DNA of 64,000 nucleotides, from assembly GCA_964036155.1 (NCBI GenBank), contig OZ038422.1:57993201-58057200 (forward strand), written 5' to 3'. Position numbers and translations under genes: made by a program. Positions within the stretch are counted from its first letter, which is position 1, and each line of letters opens with the position of its first letter. A model generated the notes under the pieces. That model was not told where the DNA came from. It saw only the letters and a program-made list of their open reading frames with translations, and ran no database searches. This document shows, in pieces, positions 23,440-41,629 of this stretch. Source of the stretch: Diploscapter coronatus. Taxonomy: Eukaryota; Nematoda; Chromadorea; Rhabditida; Rhabditidae.

Positions 23440-24995
23440 CTTTCTATCACCTGAAATCTAACTCTTTAGTATTTTTCAATTGTTTGTTTATGGGTCTGTC
23501 TGTGCGTGATTGCTTATATCTTGAGATGTGATGATCCGTTTGGGGTGCGGCTTTTTGAGCTGGATAGGAAATTTTCTGACGGCGTGCAACATAAATTTTA
23601 TTGGAGTTTGACTTTAAAATGGCAAGAAATTGATAATATGCTAATTTGTGCAATTTTTGAATGCATAAATAAGAGTCATTTTCCATTGTGAGTTGATGCT
23701 GGAGGGTGGCTTCTCGATGACTGCTGCTCATGTGCGATAATGAATCTTTGTTCTGATATACTGCTTGAAAAATGGATAAAGTGAAGAATGAATCAGTTCA
23801 CTTTATGAAGTTTCGATGGAGCGCCAGTTGGAATGGATTTTTTATCGTTGTGTTTGTTGTTGTGAATGTTTGTTTGATCTTGGCTTTTGAATTAGTTTAG
23901 TTTTGGGATTGAATTGGTTCGGCTTCAAGCCTTTGCGAAGCAAAAGCTGAGTCGAGGGAACGCGCGACTGAGGCTTGCGACACTTACTTTCTTTGGTGCT
24001 CATCTAGATTTTATGGGAACGTTTTTGAATTAAGGAAACTCTTACAAAGCTATGCACACATTTTTTCAAGACGAAATTTATAACATCTAATAATCAGCAC
24101 ACAGCCGTGAGTAATACACAAAACCCCGCTAGCTTGTAAGATTTCATTGTAGTTTTGAGTATGATCTTCAAAATGTCGAAATTTTTGCAAGGCTTTTTCT
24201 TTAACCTGCAGATGGACATGTGCTTTTCCAAGTATTCACTTGGGGAGTTGTCAGATTCTCGTTCTGTTTTTGAGCATTGCTTTCCAGTTTAACAGAGTGT
24301 TCGTTTTCTGGTTTACCGAGGGCAATCCCAATTCCAAGAAGGCCGTGCTCTGTTCAGCTGTTCAGCTATTGAATGCGCGATTTCGTTAATGGTTGTTTTG
24401 AGCTCCATGCTGAATTTATGCAATTCAAAGGCATGATTTAATATTTTAATTTCCTATTCCATTTCGAATCCAAAATTTAAATTCCTACTAATTGAATCGA
24501 CTGTTGTTTTTGTCACCACCCTTTGATCTTCTTTTCAATTTTCATTTGGATTTGTTGTCTAGTTGGATTCTCATTGCAAGTTGAGTTTTAACCTATGTAT
24601 AATTTATTAAGTTGAGTCTATTCATTGGTAAAAACATAGTCAATCATTATTGCAAGGAAAAACTTCGTTTTTGATGGAGGAATAATACCACAGAAAATAT
24701 TTTAGCTAGACACTCGAGGAAATTATTCCGAACAATAGAGACATTGCACTCATAATTTCATGCGTTAATCATATCTATTTTATCAATGTTCACATTTTAA
24801 ATAATACGTGAAATTAAATTTGTTTTATCGATATTCTTTTGATTTATTGCACTTTCCAGATCAATTAGTCAGCTTATAAAGGTTAAGATAATAGAATATA
24901 AAGATCCTAAAGTCATAGAAGTGAGAACAATCGAAGTAGAAAATCTGAATTTTTCATAACTTCCGGGTTACCTCTAAAATAAATCGACAGCTTAC
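23440..24995. other. Upstream region of the EGF-domain gene, no gene seen
   Basis: This 1.55 kb AT-rich stretch probably carries the promoter of the EGF-domain gene. A GC-richer patch with CGAGGGAACGCGCGAC lies near 23955. I see no coding exon. Confidence 0.45.
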
Positions 24996-25212
24996 TTGAG
25001 TCTATTCGTAGAACTATCAAATTCTTTCATGACATAATCAGGGAGCATTCTCGCTGTCCACTCGACTTGTGCATCTCTTTTCAAATGCATTTTCACGAGC
25101 TTCTTCTGTCTATGGGATGGCCCGAAAATGGCTGCCTGTTTGAGTGGAGAAAAGTCAAAACACTCGACGGATTCACAGCGTGTTGTCCATTTCATGTCAC
25201 ATGGATTACGAG
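24996..25212 (-). other. Putative orphan coding exon
   Basis: A 217-nt minus-strand segment is bounded by a TCTTGTAG acceptor and a GTAAGC donor and has one open frame throughout. It starts RNPCDMKWTTRCESVECF and continues with a basic stretch (HRQKKLVKMHLKRD). Codon use and splice signals look real. It exits in phase 2, which does not join directly to the EGF-domain gene downstream, because the next codon there would be TGA. It is therefore probably part of a separate gene, or of an isoform with an exon I did not find. Confidence 0.4.
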
Positions 25213-26585
25213 CTACAAGATTTCACTAAAGTTTTGAATAATCTCATTTGTTTGAAATTTAGGCTATTTGGAAACAACTGAAAATATATATATTACACAT
25301 GCGAAATAGTATGGCTAGGTAAGAGATGATATGTTTCGAGTATGCTATTTCGCTCATGTCATGTGTTATGCTGTCATGAGGTTTCCAGGTTGCTAAAATC
25401 TATCATTCTATCATGTTTAGTGAACTAATTTTGCTTGCTTTTTAACGAAATCGAGCTTTTAAAAATTTTAGCTTCACAATCAGCTAATTCGGCTCATGAA
25501 AATTAGCCGAATGACCATTTCAAAATTTAAACTACGAAAATGCTCGCTTAAATTTAGAACCATTTTCTACTAGCAGACAATTTCCTAAAATTACCGACAC
25601 TCTTCAAATGATTTCATTAAATTTGCACACATTCCTGGTACAACTACTGTTTGCATCTCAATTTTTTTTTAAATCGAACCACTGTTGCGACCAGCAACTT
25701 AATATTTGCTTGATATTTTATGGTTCTACATTTTTACCTAAAATAATAGCCGATCACGCCATCTATTATTTCTGGAAGAACGATGGTAAATTCCCAAATA
25801 CCGACTACTATCGATGTTCATTATTTTCAGTCCAAAATTGTTATCATATTATCAAGGGTTCTTCGCCTATAAGCGTTTTTGTAGGTGCCTGGGTTATCCA
25901 ATTCAATTACTCCTTTCCCGTGTCTGGGGGGTATAAAAGGACGACACTACGAGGGACAAATCGAAGTTGTAGTACCTATTAAGTGTACACGAAGCGTTCT
26001 ATGGTATTATTAACAAAACCCTAATAAAGTATTCACATCAACCCCTTGGACACGATAACCACATTCCAATTCGATTATCTGCTGGAGGAATGCTTTTTGG
26101 ATGAGTTACTGGGCAACCTGTTACCTCTTCTCGATTCTCAATTTGCGACTCTTCGAGTCTCTATTCAGCCTACACTCACCTTCGTTTCAGGTATCTATAT
26201 CCATATCGCCTTTTCAATTAGTATTCATCCAGATGCGATGCATGTAGACAGATGACCTACGCCCTAATCCTGTGCATATTTATGCGTGCGTATATTTTTG
26301 AGCATAAGCATTTTTGTTCTGTTGAGCTGGTTGTGTCATCTCCACACATTCTTCCGATTCCCAGTTCAGCCCTAACTCTTTTTCTTCTTCTTCAAACTCT
26401 AGGGCTGAGGCGGAGTCAGAGCGAATGCTCCCCTTTCCGTTTCTGCTTACTCCCCTTGTCCCTAGCTCCTTACCTTCGCCTTTCCTTTCTTATTCGCGTG
26501 TTCGTCGTCGATTTCATTCGTCCACTTGGCTCATCAGTGGACTGTGAGCAGAATATCTTATTCATTCATTCTTTTTGTCTTTCAG
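25213..26585. other. Intergenic region with an LTR-like segment
   Basis: This stretch precedes the GPCR gene. It holds a possible solo LTR (25683-26056) and pyrimidine-rich sequence (26340-26580) that may be GPCR promoter or a first exon. An initiation codon for the GPCR should lie here or in its first exon, but I could not identify it. Confidence 0.4.
25683..26056 (+). mobile_element. Possible solo LTR
   Basis: The segment begins TGTTGCGACCAGC and is flanked on both sides by AACCAC (25677-25682 and 26057-26062), a possible target-site duplication. It contains a clear TATA box (GTATAAAAGG at 25931) and, about 90 bp further on, AATAAA at 26024, the order expected in an LTR (promoter, then polyadenylation signal). 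The weak point is that the right edge does not end in CA. Confidence 0.35.
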
Positions 26586-29500
26586 CCTAACTCGCCAATT
26601 CTCCAATTAGCAATAATTCTCCCATCCGATCTTCGGAATGTGTCCGACTCCCGAGACGAAATCGCTAATTTCGATGGTTATGTTGTTACTAGGTAAGTAA
26701 ATGCAATTCTTCAACCTTCCCAGATCTATACTCTATTCATTTCCATCTTCATCTTCATCTTCATTTTCATTCCATATTTCCATGTACTGCTTTAAACGAC
26801 ATTCATATTCTGTCGTTTCAGGCTCAGTCGTCAGTATAATAGGCATTTTTAATAATTCCATTCTATTTATCGCCTTTCTGCGCTCCTCCAAATGCTTCAA
26901 GTCATATTTTCACGTAAGTCTCAAGTTATTAGTTAGAAATCATACACTCACATGTACATGGCTTATTTTAACAAACATAAATGAGATGATTATTCGGATC
27001 GTTAGACATCGGTCTTACATTCGAACGAAGACGTAAAAGAGCAGGAAGGCTACAGTAATCCTCGAAATAGTTGAATAAATCCAAAATACTGAAAAGAGTC
27101 AAACTAATGCATTTGAGCATATAATAATTGGATTAGATAATTCTCTGAATGATGTAATAATTTCAGTTTTTGATGATACTTTCACTATTGGATATAATCA
27201 TTTCCGTGTGTTACATACCTGTTATTGTCGTCGATTCATTAAAGGTAAAGAAAATTACAAAACATGACATATTTGAGGACAAATGATAATAATTTATACT
27301 GAACTTGCGTGATTTGCAGGATTGGTTGTTGATGGTTGAATTGGCTCGTTTGTGGTGGACCTACTTTGTTTATTTACTCACTCTGACTTCCATAGCGATG
27401 ACTGCTTCTTCGTAAGTGCAAATCATTTTACTACCCTTTTTCAGATTCTCAAAAATTATTTTTTTGCAATAGAAAATGCGTTGACTCCAAAATCCAATCT
27501 CATTAGATTCATTTTTTTACATTTGAACAAATACGACACAAACATAAGCTATGCAATATGATACACGATGCATAAATCACGTAGGCGGGTTCACTAGAAC
27601 CACTAGGCTATTTATATCAGTTTATAGTTAGTATAACATTTCTATTAAAATGCTTTCAGACTGGTTCTAGCCTGTGCTTCATACGAGCGATATTTAGTAA
27701 CAATTAACAGCCATTGGCTACAATATTACCAGTCAAAACGATCGCTTTTGTGCTTAGGTAAAATTCTGTTAAACTCACATCTAACGTTTTGTATCATTTA
27801 CTCGAGGAGATTGTAGCCAAAAGTGAATATGAAACTGTTCTCTGCATGAGGAATTAGCTTCTTCATTATATACTCGGAACAATTCGGTTAATGAATTGAA
27901 AATTGTAACTACAATCTCCATCTTTTCGAACTAGCAGTATGAATTGTGTTTTAGTTGGAATGAAATTTAGCCTATGATGGACACAACTATCCTCTTGACA
28001 CGAATATAATCAAACTTTAATACCTAATTGCCTGTCAAATGCAGGAGTGTATAGAATAAAAGAATAGTTCTTTTCAGGTTCATTTGTGATCACGATCTTG
28101 TCGAAAGGTGGATATTTGATCGAATTGGATGTATTCGAATCGGAGGACCCAAGTTGCAAGGTAAAGAAAACAAATAACATGGCTTTATGGTAGATGTTTT
28201 GCTCGTATTTTCCCTATTTTCAGTTTCTTATCTCAAAAGCTAGATTCTATCGATCCGCTATTTCAAAAATACAAGGTAAAAACATCTTTCTAACACCTCT
28301 CTCTTCCTGATGAGCTTGATGAATTCAGTTTCCAGCTCCACTCTATTTGTGCATTCAAATTCCTTGTCTCGCAACTTTTTTCCTAATATAATTTTGTGAC
28401 CATTATGCAGAGATTCGAGTTGGTGACAATTCCAGCCAAAATTTCCATTTTTCTTCCTCTTCTCCTGTCTTTTCTTCTCACGTTCTTCATAATGAAATCT
28501 TCGTTCAGCGAGTTAGAATGATGCAATTGTTTCGTATTATCTCATTCGAGATTTAAGAACTTTTTCCGGGGGTTTCGGAAAATTCCTTTGTACTCAGTTT
28601 CCATTAAGATTTAGAAAAACAACAGAAGGATTAAAATTTTCTAAAATATGTAAAGTATGTTAAGTTATGTAAAGAATAATGCTTTCTTGGAAAATTCATC
28701 ACTGTCTACCTACCACCCAATTTGATATTCTCCTAATTGTAGAGATGAATTAGTGATGATAAGGAGGAAAATAGGCAGACTCCTCAAACGAGTATCAGAT
28801 CTTCAAAAAGCTCTACGTAATAACGAACACTCATTTGTATATTTTCAGGGCACGATCATGGAGAAATACGTGGATCTAACACCAGTTGCAAACTCGTTTC
28901 TCTATGGCTCAGTCTACAAATTCTGGCTGCGTCAACTCGTCACCGTGTTTGCCCCATTCGCGTTGCTAACCATCATTAATTTGAAGACCATCCTGCAGCT
29001 CAAAAAGCACCTCACTCCAAAGGCCAGCCTCAGAACCGACAATGATTATCGTGCAAGGAGGTCGCTCGGCAAAGTAAGCAAATTTATTCGTGACGACAGA
29101 AAGTAGAATATTCAATATACAAGTTTATATCTTGTTTATATGCGACGAGTTGAAATTTGATCTAGGTCTTTTGCAGCAAAGGTACAATGATGTTTGAATC
29201 ATTTATGTTCATGAAGATCAGCTTGTTTCATATGAAAAATGAAGCTTGATTAATTAGAAACTACTTTCTTCTTCAATAAGCAAACTATTCCAGACTCAAG
29301 TCCGTTCTGCTACCCGTTCCTTATTATTTCTCTGCCTGCTGTACCTCTTGTCAAATCTTCCAAATGTGATAATTTCATCTATAGAATTTATCGATATGGA
29401 AAAACTTCAAACAACGTGAGTTTTAGCCAATTACAATATTAAAAAAATATTTCATGCTTCAGATATCTCGATTTGTACTTGTTCGTCACAGATCTCATAT

Positions 29501-29734
29501 CGTTCCTCGTTGTATGTGCTTGCGCTCTGAGGTTGCCCATTTATCTGGTAAGTCATTTCATTATTGTTGTTTTACATTTAGCATTTTCAGGCCTGCAATG
29601 CGGAAATCCGTCAACTGGTCCAGAAATCGTTTTTCTCGTTTGCTCACAAATCCTCCTTCAAGCTCGGCTCTCTGCTCAAATCGTCCGATCGAAGTCTGCA
29701 CGACGAAATTCACTCCTTCGAGCAATTTCTATGA
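26586..29734 (+). CDS. Rhodopsin-class G-protein-coupled receptor, peptide-receptor-like
   Basis: At least eleven exons encode seven hydrophobic segments. In order they are GSVVSIIGIFNNSILFIAFL (TM1, 26822-26913), FLMILSLLDIIISVCYIPVI (TM2, from 27167), a WW-containing TM3 ending CASYERYLVT, which is the DRY-equivalent motif as E-R-Y (27660-27759), GSFVITILSKGGYLIE (TM4), FELVTIPAKISIFLPLLLSF (28412-28518), RQLVTVFAPFALLTII (28854-29072), RSLLFLCLLYLLSNLPNVII (29293-29418) and DLISFLVVCACALRLPIY (TM7). The C-terminal tail starts ACNAEIRQLV and the TGA is at 29732-29734. Two hydrophobic blocks lie between E-R-Y and TM6, so exact helix numbering is uncertain. The receptor probably couples neuropeptide binding to a G protein at the neuronal plasma membrane. 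The N-terminal exon (26586-26692) and start are uncertain. I see no Cys at the top of TM3, although the second extracellular loop has one (EDPSC). Confidence 0.75.
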
Positions 29735-30510
29735 CAATCATTCATTATGAAATAACTCCAATATCATCTTCATTTGCTCAATTAATTAATTAGCAATAAT
29801 AAAGGTTTTAAATGATTATTTTTGGTGAATTTTGCAGCTCTAGCCTCGTATATAATTCTGATGTAGCAGAGGAAAAATGTTTACTATTTTGTAGTCTGAA
29901 AAGTCGAGATAGACAGGTGAATAACGGAAAGGTCAGATGCAAAATGGAAGATATAAACGAGAACCATTACCAGAGTTGCTGCAAAGAACTCATGAAACTA
30001 GTCGAATGTCTGGTAGAACCGCATCAATTAGCTGCTTCTGCTCTGTAAATGCCTGAATACGTATAAAAAGGAGAATTTTTAAGGAATGTCACAAAAGTAC
30101 GGAGATAAAAGAGTAAAGATAGCAGCTGAAAAAGCAGCTACTTTTAGATTTTTGCTATTTTCTACATTCTCCCCTACCCTTAAAGAATGAGCAAAAACAC
30201 CCCCTCACAAATGAATGCCTGTTAACGGGTCAATGATACTCATAAACAAAGTCATACACATGCTCTGCATTAGAAAAATGCGAGGGATTAAGCATGCTTA
30301 AAATATTCAAAACAACAAATATAGGCAAAAATAGTATTGCATAAAAATTGCTAAGATGATGACATCTTTGATAAACATCCATTTTTAGTTTTATTAGCAT
30401 TTTTAGATAGGAGAAAATATTTCTTCGATTTTGACTCACAAGGAGAGCTCACCTAATGCCATATCGCTTTTTGGCTAATTAATTCACCAATAGGGGTTTT
30501 CAATTATCCT

Positions 30511-30760
30511 GATCAGAGGTGTACGAACTTCGACTTCAAGTAAAATGGATCGAAGTTGCGGAGATTTTGCCAATCTTTCAAACATTTTTTACCATCAAAA
30601 TTAATGAATTTTCGACTAAAGTTACTTAATTCCGCAGCAAAACATGTATTTTCTCGCTTAAATTAGCATTATTTTGCTGCTTTTGGATTAATTTTAACAT
30701 TTCTAGGGAAAGATTTCGACTTCGAAAATGTTCAAATCGAAACTTCGTGCACTCCTGATC
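30511..30760. repeat. 250-bp MITE-like inverted repeat
   Basis: The left end GATCAGAGGTGTACGAACTT pairs with the right end, which in reverse complement reads GATCAGGAGTGCACGAAGTT. The next bases, TCGACTTC and TCGATTTG, continue the match. The middle is AT-rich and non-coding. The ends share the GGRRTGTRCGAA motif with elements at 17617 and 32094. Confidence 0.55.
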
Positions 30761-32093
30761 CTGATCACGAATCTGAAATTTAAAAAATGCAACTATGACC
30801 TTTTCCGTTCATTAATATCCAGGAAACTGTTTTACAGAGATGAAAAATATTACATGAAATTGAAATTAAAAATTAGCATACATTTTTCACTACCCTTTCT
30901 ACTGCATGAAACAATTATATGGATTTCTAAGGCAGGAAGGTCACGATCGCACTTTTTACTTCAGATTCATAATCAGAGCAGGTGACAAATCCCATGGTAA
31001 AAAATTAACTAACAAGCGATATGACATTAGACGAGCTTTCCTCGTCAATAATGTAGTTTTCCTCTAGAAATTTATGAATTTAAACAAATCAATTGCGTAT
31101 TTTGCAGACTTTCGAGCTATAATTTTTGCATCGATTTGCATAAATACAAAGGAATCGAAGGTCATAAGTAAAATACCGAGAAGCGTTTGATATTCTTAAC
31201 GATTCTAAAGAAGTATGATTTGTCCATCTTCAAAGGCAGACAGAGTTATCCACAACTTACGCATATCCATCCTTAGGTTAAGCATCAGCTCATTTGCAAT
31301 TTACCTGGGCAGAAAACTCATTTTAATAACAAAGCAGAAAATAAAGTGCAGAAACAGAAAAGTACTACTCATAGAAGAGCTCGAGATGTTAGAATATGGA
31401 AACAGGGAACAGGCCCAAGTGGAAAAGGGATGATTTTTGCTGACAATTCTAGTTAAGTTACTTCCTTTTCTACATATTTAGACGAGTTGCGTGAAAAATA
31501 ATCTAAATGAAGAAAATAGAAGATCAGAAAAGTATGTAAACTTAATGATTTCATTGATAAGTTGCATTTTGGCGTTAAAAATGCAAGAGAGCTATTTATT
31601 CTATTGGAAGAAGAAATTTGGGAATGCAACGAAGATCAAGAACGTACCAGAACAGTGGCAAACAGATCTATGAACTATGCAATGTGCAAAAATCGGAACA
31701 CAATTTTGAACTGTTTTAGAAAGGTTCATTTAGGATCATTCGATATCTAACTTTAAGCGGCTTAAAAATAAAGCTCGCTGATTATGAAGCGAAAAACCGT
31801 TCATTCATAAACAGCTTCAAAGAACGCGATGCATATACTACAAAAATTGTATCCTAAAAATATAAATTTTACTAGGCAGAAGATAATCTTTGATATCCTA
31901 CATGGCAATTCTGAAAACGGAGATGAAAAAGGAGCAGAAAGAGCAGAAATGAAGGATGGAAAGCACGCGAAGATGCGACTGGAAGAGAAGAAAAGACGTC
32001 AGGAATTTGGAAGATAAATGAATCAGTCATAAATCGAGCATTTTATGCTATTTTGTGTTTGCAGAAATTCTTTGAAAGGAATACTAGAAAGTA

Positions 32094-32209
32094 GGGATGT
32101 ACGGGATATTCTGTTCCGAAAAAGCGAAATTTCGGGCATTTTTGGGACTATTCCGTTTCGCTCCTCGTTCCACATTCCGAAAATCTCCATGTTATTCCGT
32201 ACACCCCTG
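32094..32209. repeat. 116-bp MITE-like inverted repeat flanked by TA
   Basis: The left end GGGATGTACGGGATATTCTG pairs with the right end, in reverse complement GGGGTGTACGGAATAACATG. TA occurs at both edges (32092-32093 and 32210-32211), the target duplication expected for Tc1/mariner-type elements. The element is too short to code for anything. Confidence 0.65.
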
Positions 32210-32699
32210 TAGAAAGAATGTTTTTGAAATAAATAATCAATGAAAACGTCGATACTTTGCACATTCGTGAAACAATTAGAGGATATCAAGAAGAAATGCC
32301 TAAAAAGATAAAATTTATTCGTCATCTTTCATATAAAACCACAAACAAATGGTATGCAATACTAGAAAACTAGAGGAATAATCTCTAATCGATTTGAATA
32401 CGAAGATAAAAATAAAAACTGACAATGAGATTTAATAGAAGGCAATATGCCTCGGACAAAGGTAATGATTACTGACTAAAAGAAGCGGTAAAATCACAAT
32501 TTATAATTAAGGTATCGACCAAAAAGCGACTATTATAATAAGATTATCTATATCATATAAACTAACACTAAAAAGCTAAAAAAGACTCAATATATCGCTA
32601 AAAATGTACTTCTGAAAAAGCGCCATAATAAATGAACAATTACCGTATTTGAAATGAATGCATTAAAGGCACAAGGATGAAGTAAAAGAAATAGGTAAT

Positions 32700-39798
<7,099 letters not shown>

Positions 39799-40907
39799 TT
39801 TGCTCGAATCTGTGGAATTGCAAAATGACGCGGCCTAAAAATTGCTGCATTTTAGGAATAATGCGGCTAAAAAGCGAATTCAAACGAAACGAATGAAAAC
39901 CGCGAAAACAGTCAAGATTTCAAGAAGAAATCACGATAATGATCACGTCTTGACCATAATCTATTTATTGTCTTGAAGAGCTGATCAGAAGAAGTGATAA
40001 ACAGGGAGATCGACCAATTCTGAGCGTGAAAATTGAGAAAATACTGAAAAAATAAAAATACGAAAATCAATATGTGGAACACTGTGAGAGAGTGGAGTAG
40101 ATGAAGAGAGGGGAGAGAAAGGAATGCCTGGAGGGAGAAAAGAAGGAAGAGATAACAGAGCAAGTGGCCAAAGGATAGGTTAGAGTTCACAACTGGCAAT
40201 CTGACAAAGAGATAAGAAATCACGGAATCTGCCTTTATCCCTATGATTTGTGCAGATCTCACGATCCCTTATGTAATCAACAACTTCGTGCAAAACAACA
40301 CAATTTATGAGTGTCGATGCGATTGTTTGTGAGAAAAATTGAAAATTTGAAAAATGATTGGCCTCGTAAAATTTACCAGTTATTTTTCTTTTCCCTACCC
40401 TCAGATCCTGATGAATTTGACAGGAAACCACGATTATTCTCTTTGAAAAAGTTTATTTTTACCTTTCTACCATGAAATATTCGCATTTCTCAGATGACAG
40501 ATGGTTACGTTACAAAGTACGTAGATAAGATATACAAAGTGAAAGGAGAATCAATCACGAATCTAAATATTCGATATTTATTTTGGAACCCGTAGAATCT
40601 TTGTAACAAAAGCTCTGCTGAATCATCTCTTTGTAAACTAAATTTGGCCAGCAAAAATGGTGATATAATCCAGAAGAAAAATTTAAGAAGTGAAATTCAT
40701 ACATCATCGAAAGAAAATGCAGATCTTGAGTATGGAAGAATGATATGAAAATTTTGCTCATTCACGACAAGATAGAACTTAAATTTGACCATGCCTTTTG
40801 GAGATTATCAGTGTCCAATAGATGATAGTTAAATAATACATGAAGATCAGCCTTGGATTAAATTTACACAGGCTATATTACATTTCGAAAAAATTATATT
40901 CAAAACT
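39799..40907. other. Intergenic spacer between two same-strand genes
   Basis: This 1.1 kb spacer lies between the tail-anchored protein gene (upstream) and the pyrophosphorylase gene (downstream), both on the minus strand. It should hold the upstream gene's 3' UTR and the downstream promoter. I see no exon. Confidence 0.45.
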
Positions 40908-41629
40908 CTAATAGAAGAGAAGAAGTAAGACGAGTGCCATACCACAGATGATCAGAAGGGCCAAGGTGATGGCGATCAATAGCGATCTAAAATGACCATG
41001 TTTATCTAATTGAAGATTCATTCACTCAATGTCATTGTCAACTGAACTGACTATCATTGTGAGAATAAACATCTCGAAAGGAGAAAAATGTTTCAAATAT
41101 CGATTTCGTCTATCTATGAATCAGTCTTCTTCAGAACAGTTCGCTTTCTTTCAAAAGTTATAAAATCGATTGAATCTGAATGAAATTGCAATGTACCTGT
41201 AATGAGTCTTGGTTGAACTAGACAGCTGTTTCTCCAACAAATCTGAATCGTGTTTTCCCGAAGAAAGGGGAGTCGATGCATAGTGGGTTTCAGGGATGGA
41301 AATCCGACTGTGCTGGGGAGTGAATGGAGATCGATCTTCATGGTTCGATGCAGCTCTGAATGGAAATGATAAGGACTGATTAGACGGACAGAGACACTGA
41401 CTCAATGATGATTGAAGGAGTAGATTGCTGGCTCGCTGTGCTCATTCGAACGCTGTTCCTTCTAGAGACAATTCAATTATTGATCTACACTATTGAATGG
41501 TCTTGCTTACAGCTTCTCAATATCTGCGTTATAAGTTCCCCTAGGAATGGAGTACCCATCATAGTTGATCGGAGGAGCTGCTTCTTTTGATACCTTCGGA
41601 GTTGTGGGGATTTCTTTATCCAAGTCCAT
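40908..41629 (-). CDS. Small tail-anchored membrane protein, unrecognised
   Basis: Four exons in phase (41629-41511, 41461-41402, 41355-41197, 40986-40908) encode 138 residues. Residues 1-112 are polar and Ser/Thr/Pro-rich with no signal peptide (KEAAPPINYDGYSIPRGTY, SQQSTPSIIIE, HDSDLLEKQLSSSTK). The last about 25 residues form one hydrophobic helix (SLLIAITLALLIICGMALVL) that ends in LLLLFY at the stop. This is the layout of a C-terminal anchor inserted after translation, with the N-terminus in the cytosol. The last intron falls just before the anchor, so it could be an exchangeable exon. The start follows GCTTAG by 11 nt. I do not recognise a family; a trafficking or contact-site role is only a guess from topology. 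Confidence 0.65.

Larger units (their letters stand above)
29735..32699. other. Convergent intergenic region with two MITE-like elements
   Basis: This 3 kb AT-rich region lies between the 3' ends of the GPCR and the UDP-glucose pyrophosphorylase gene. It contains two inverted-repeat elements (30511-30760, 32094-32209). Several 60-100 codon frames occur, but none has splice signals or protein-like composition. Confidence 0.5.

Noticed and set aside
29735..32699. Several 60-100 codon ORFs on both strands
   Set aside because: No splice signals, biased AT-driven composition (Lys, Asn, Ile), overlapping frames.
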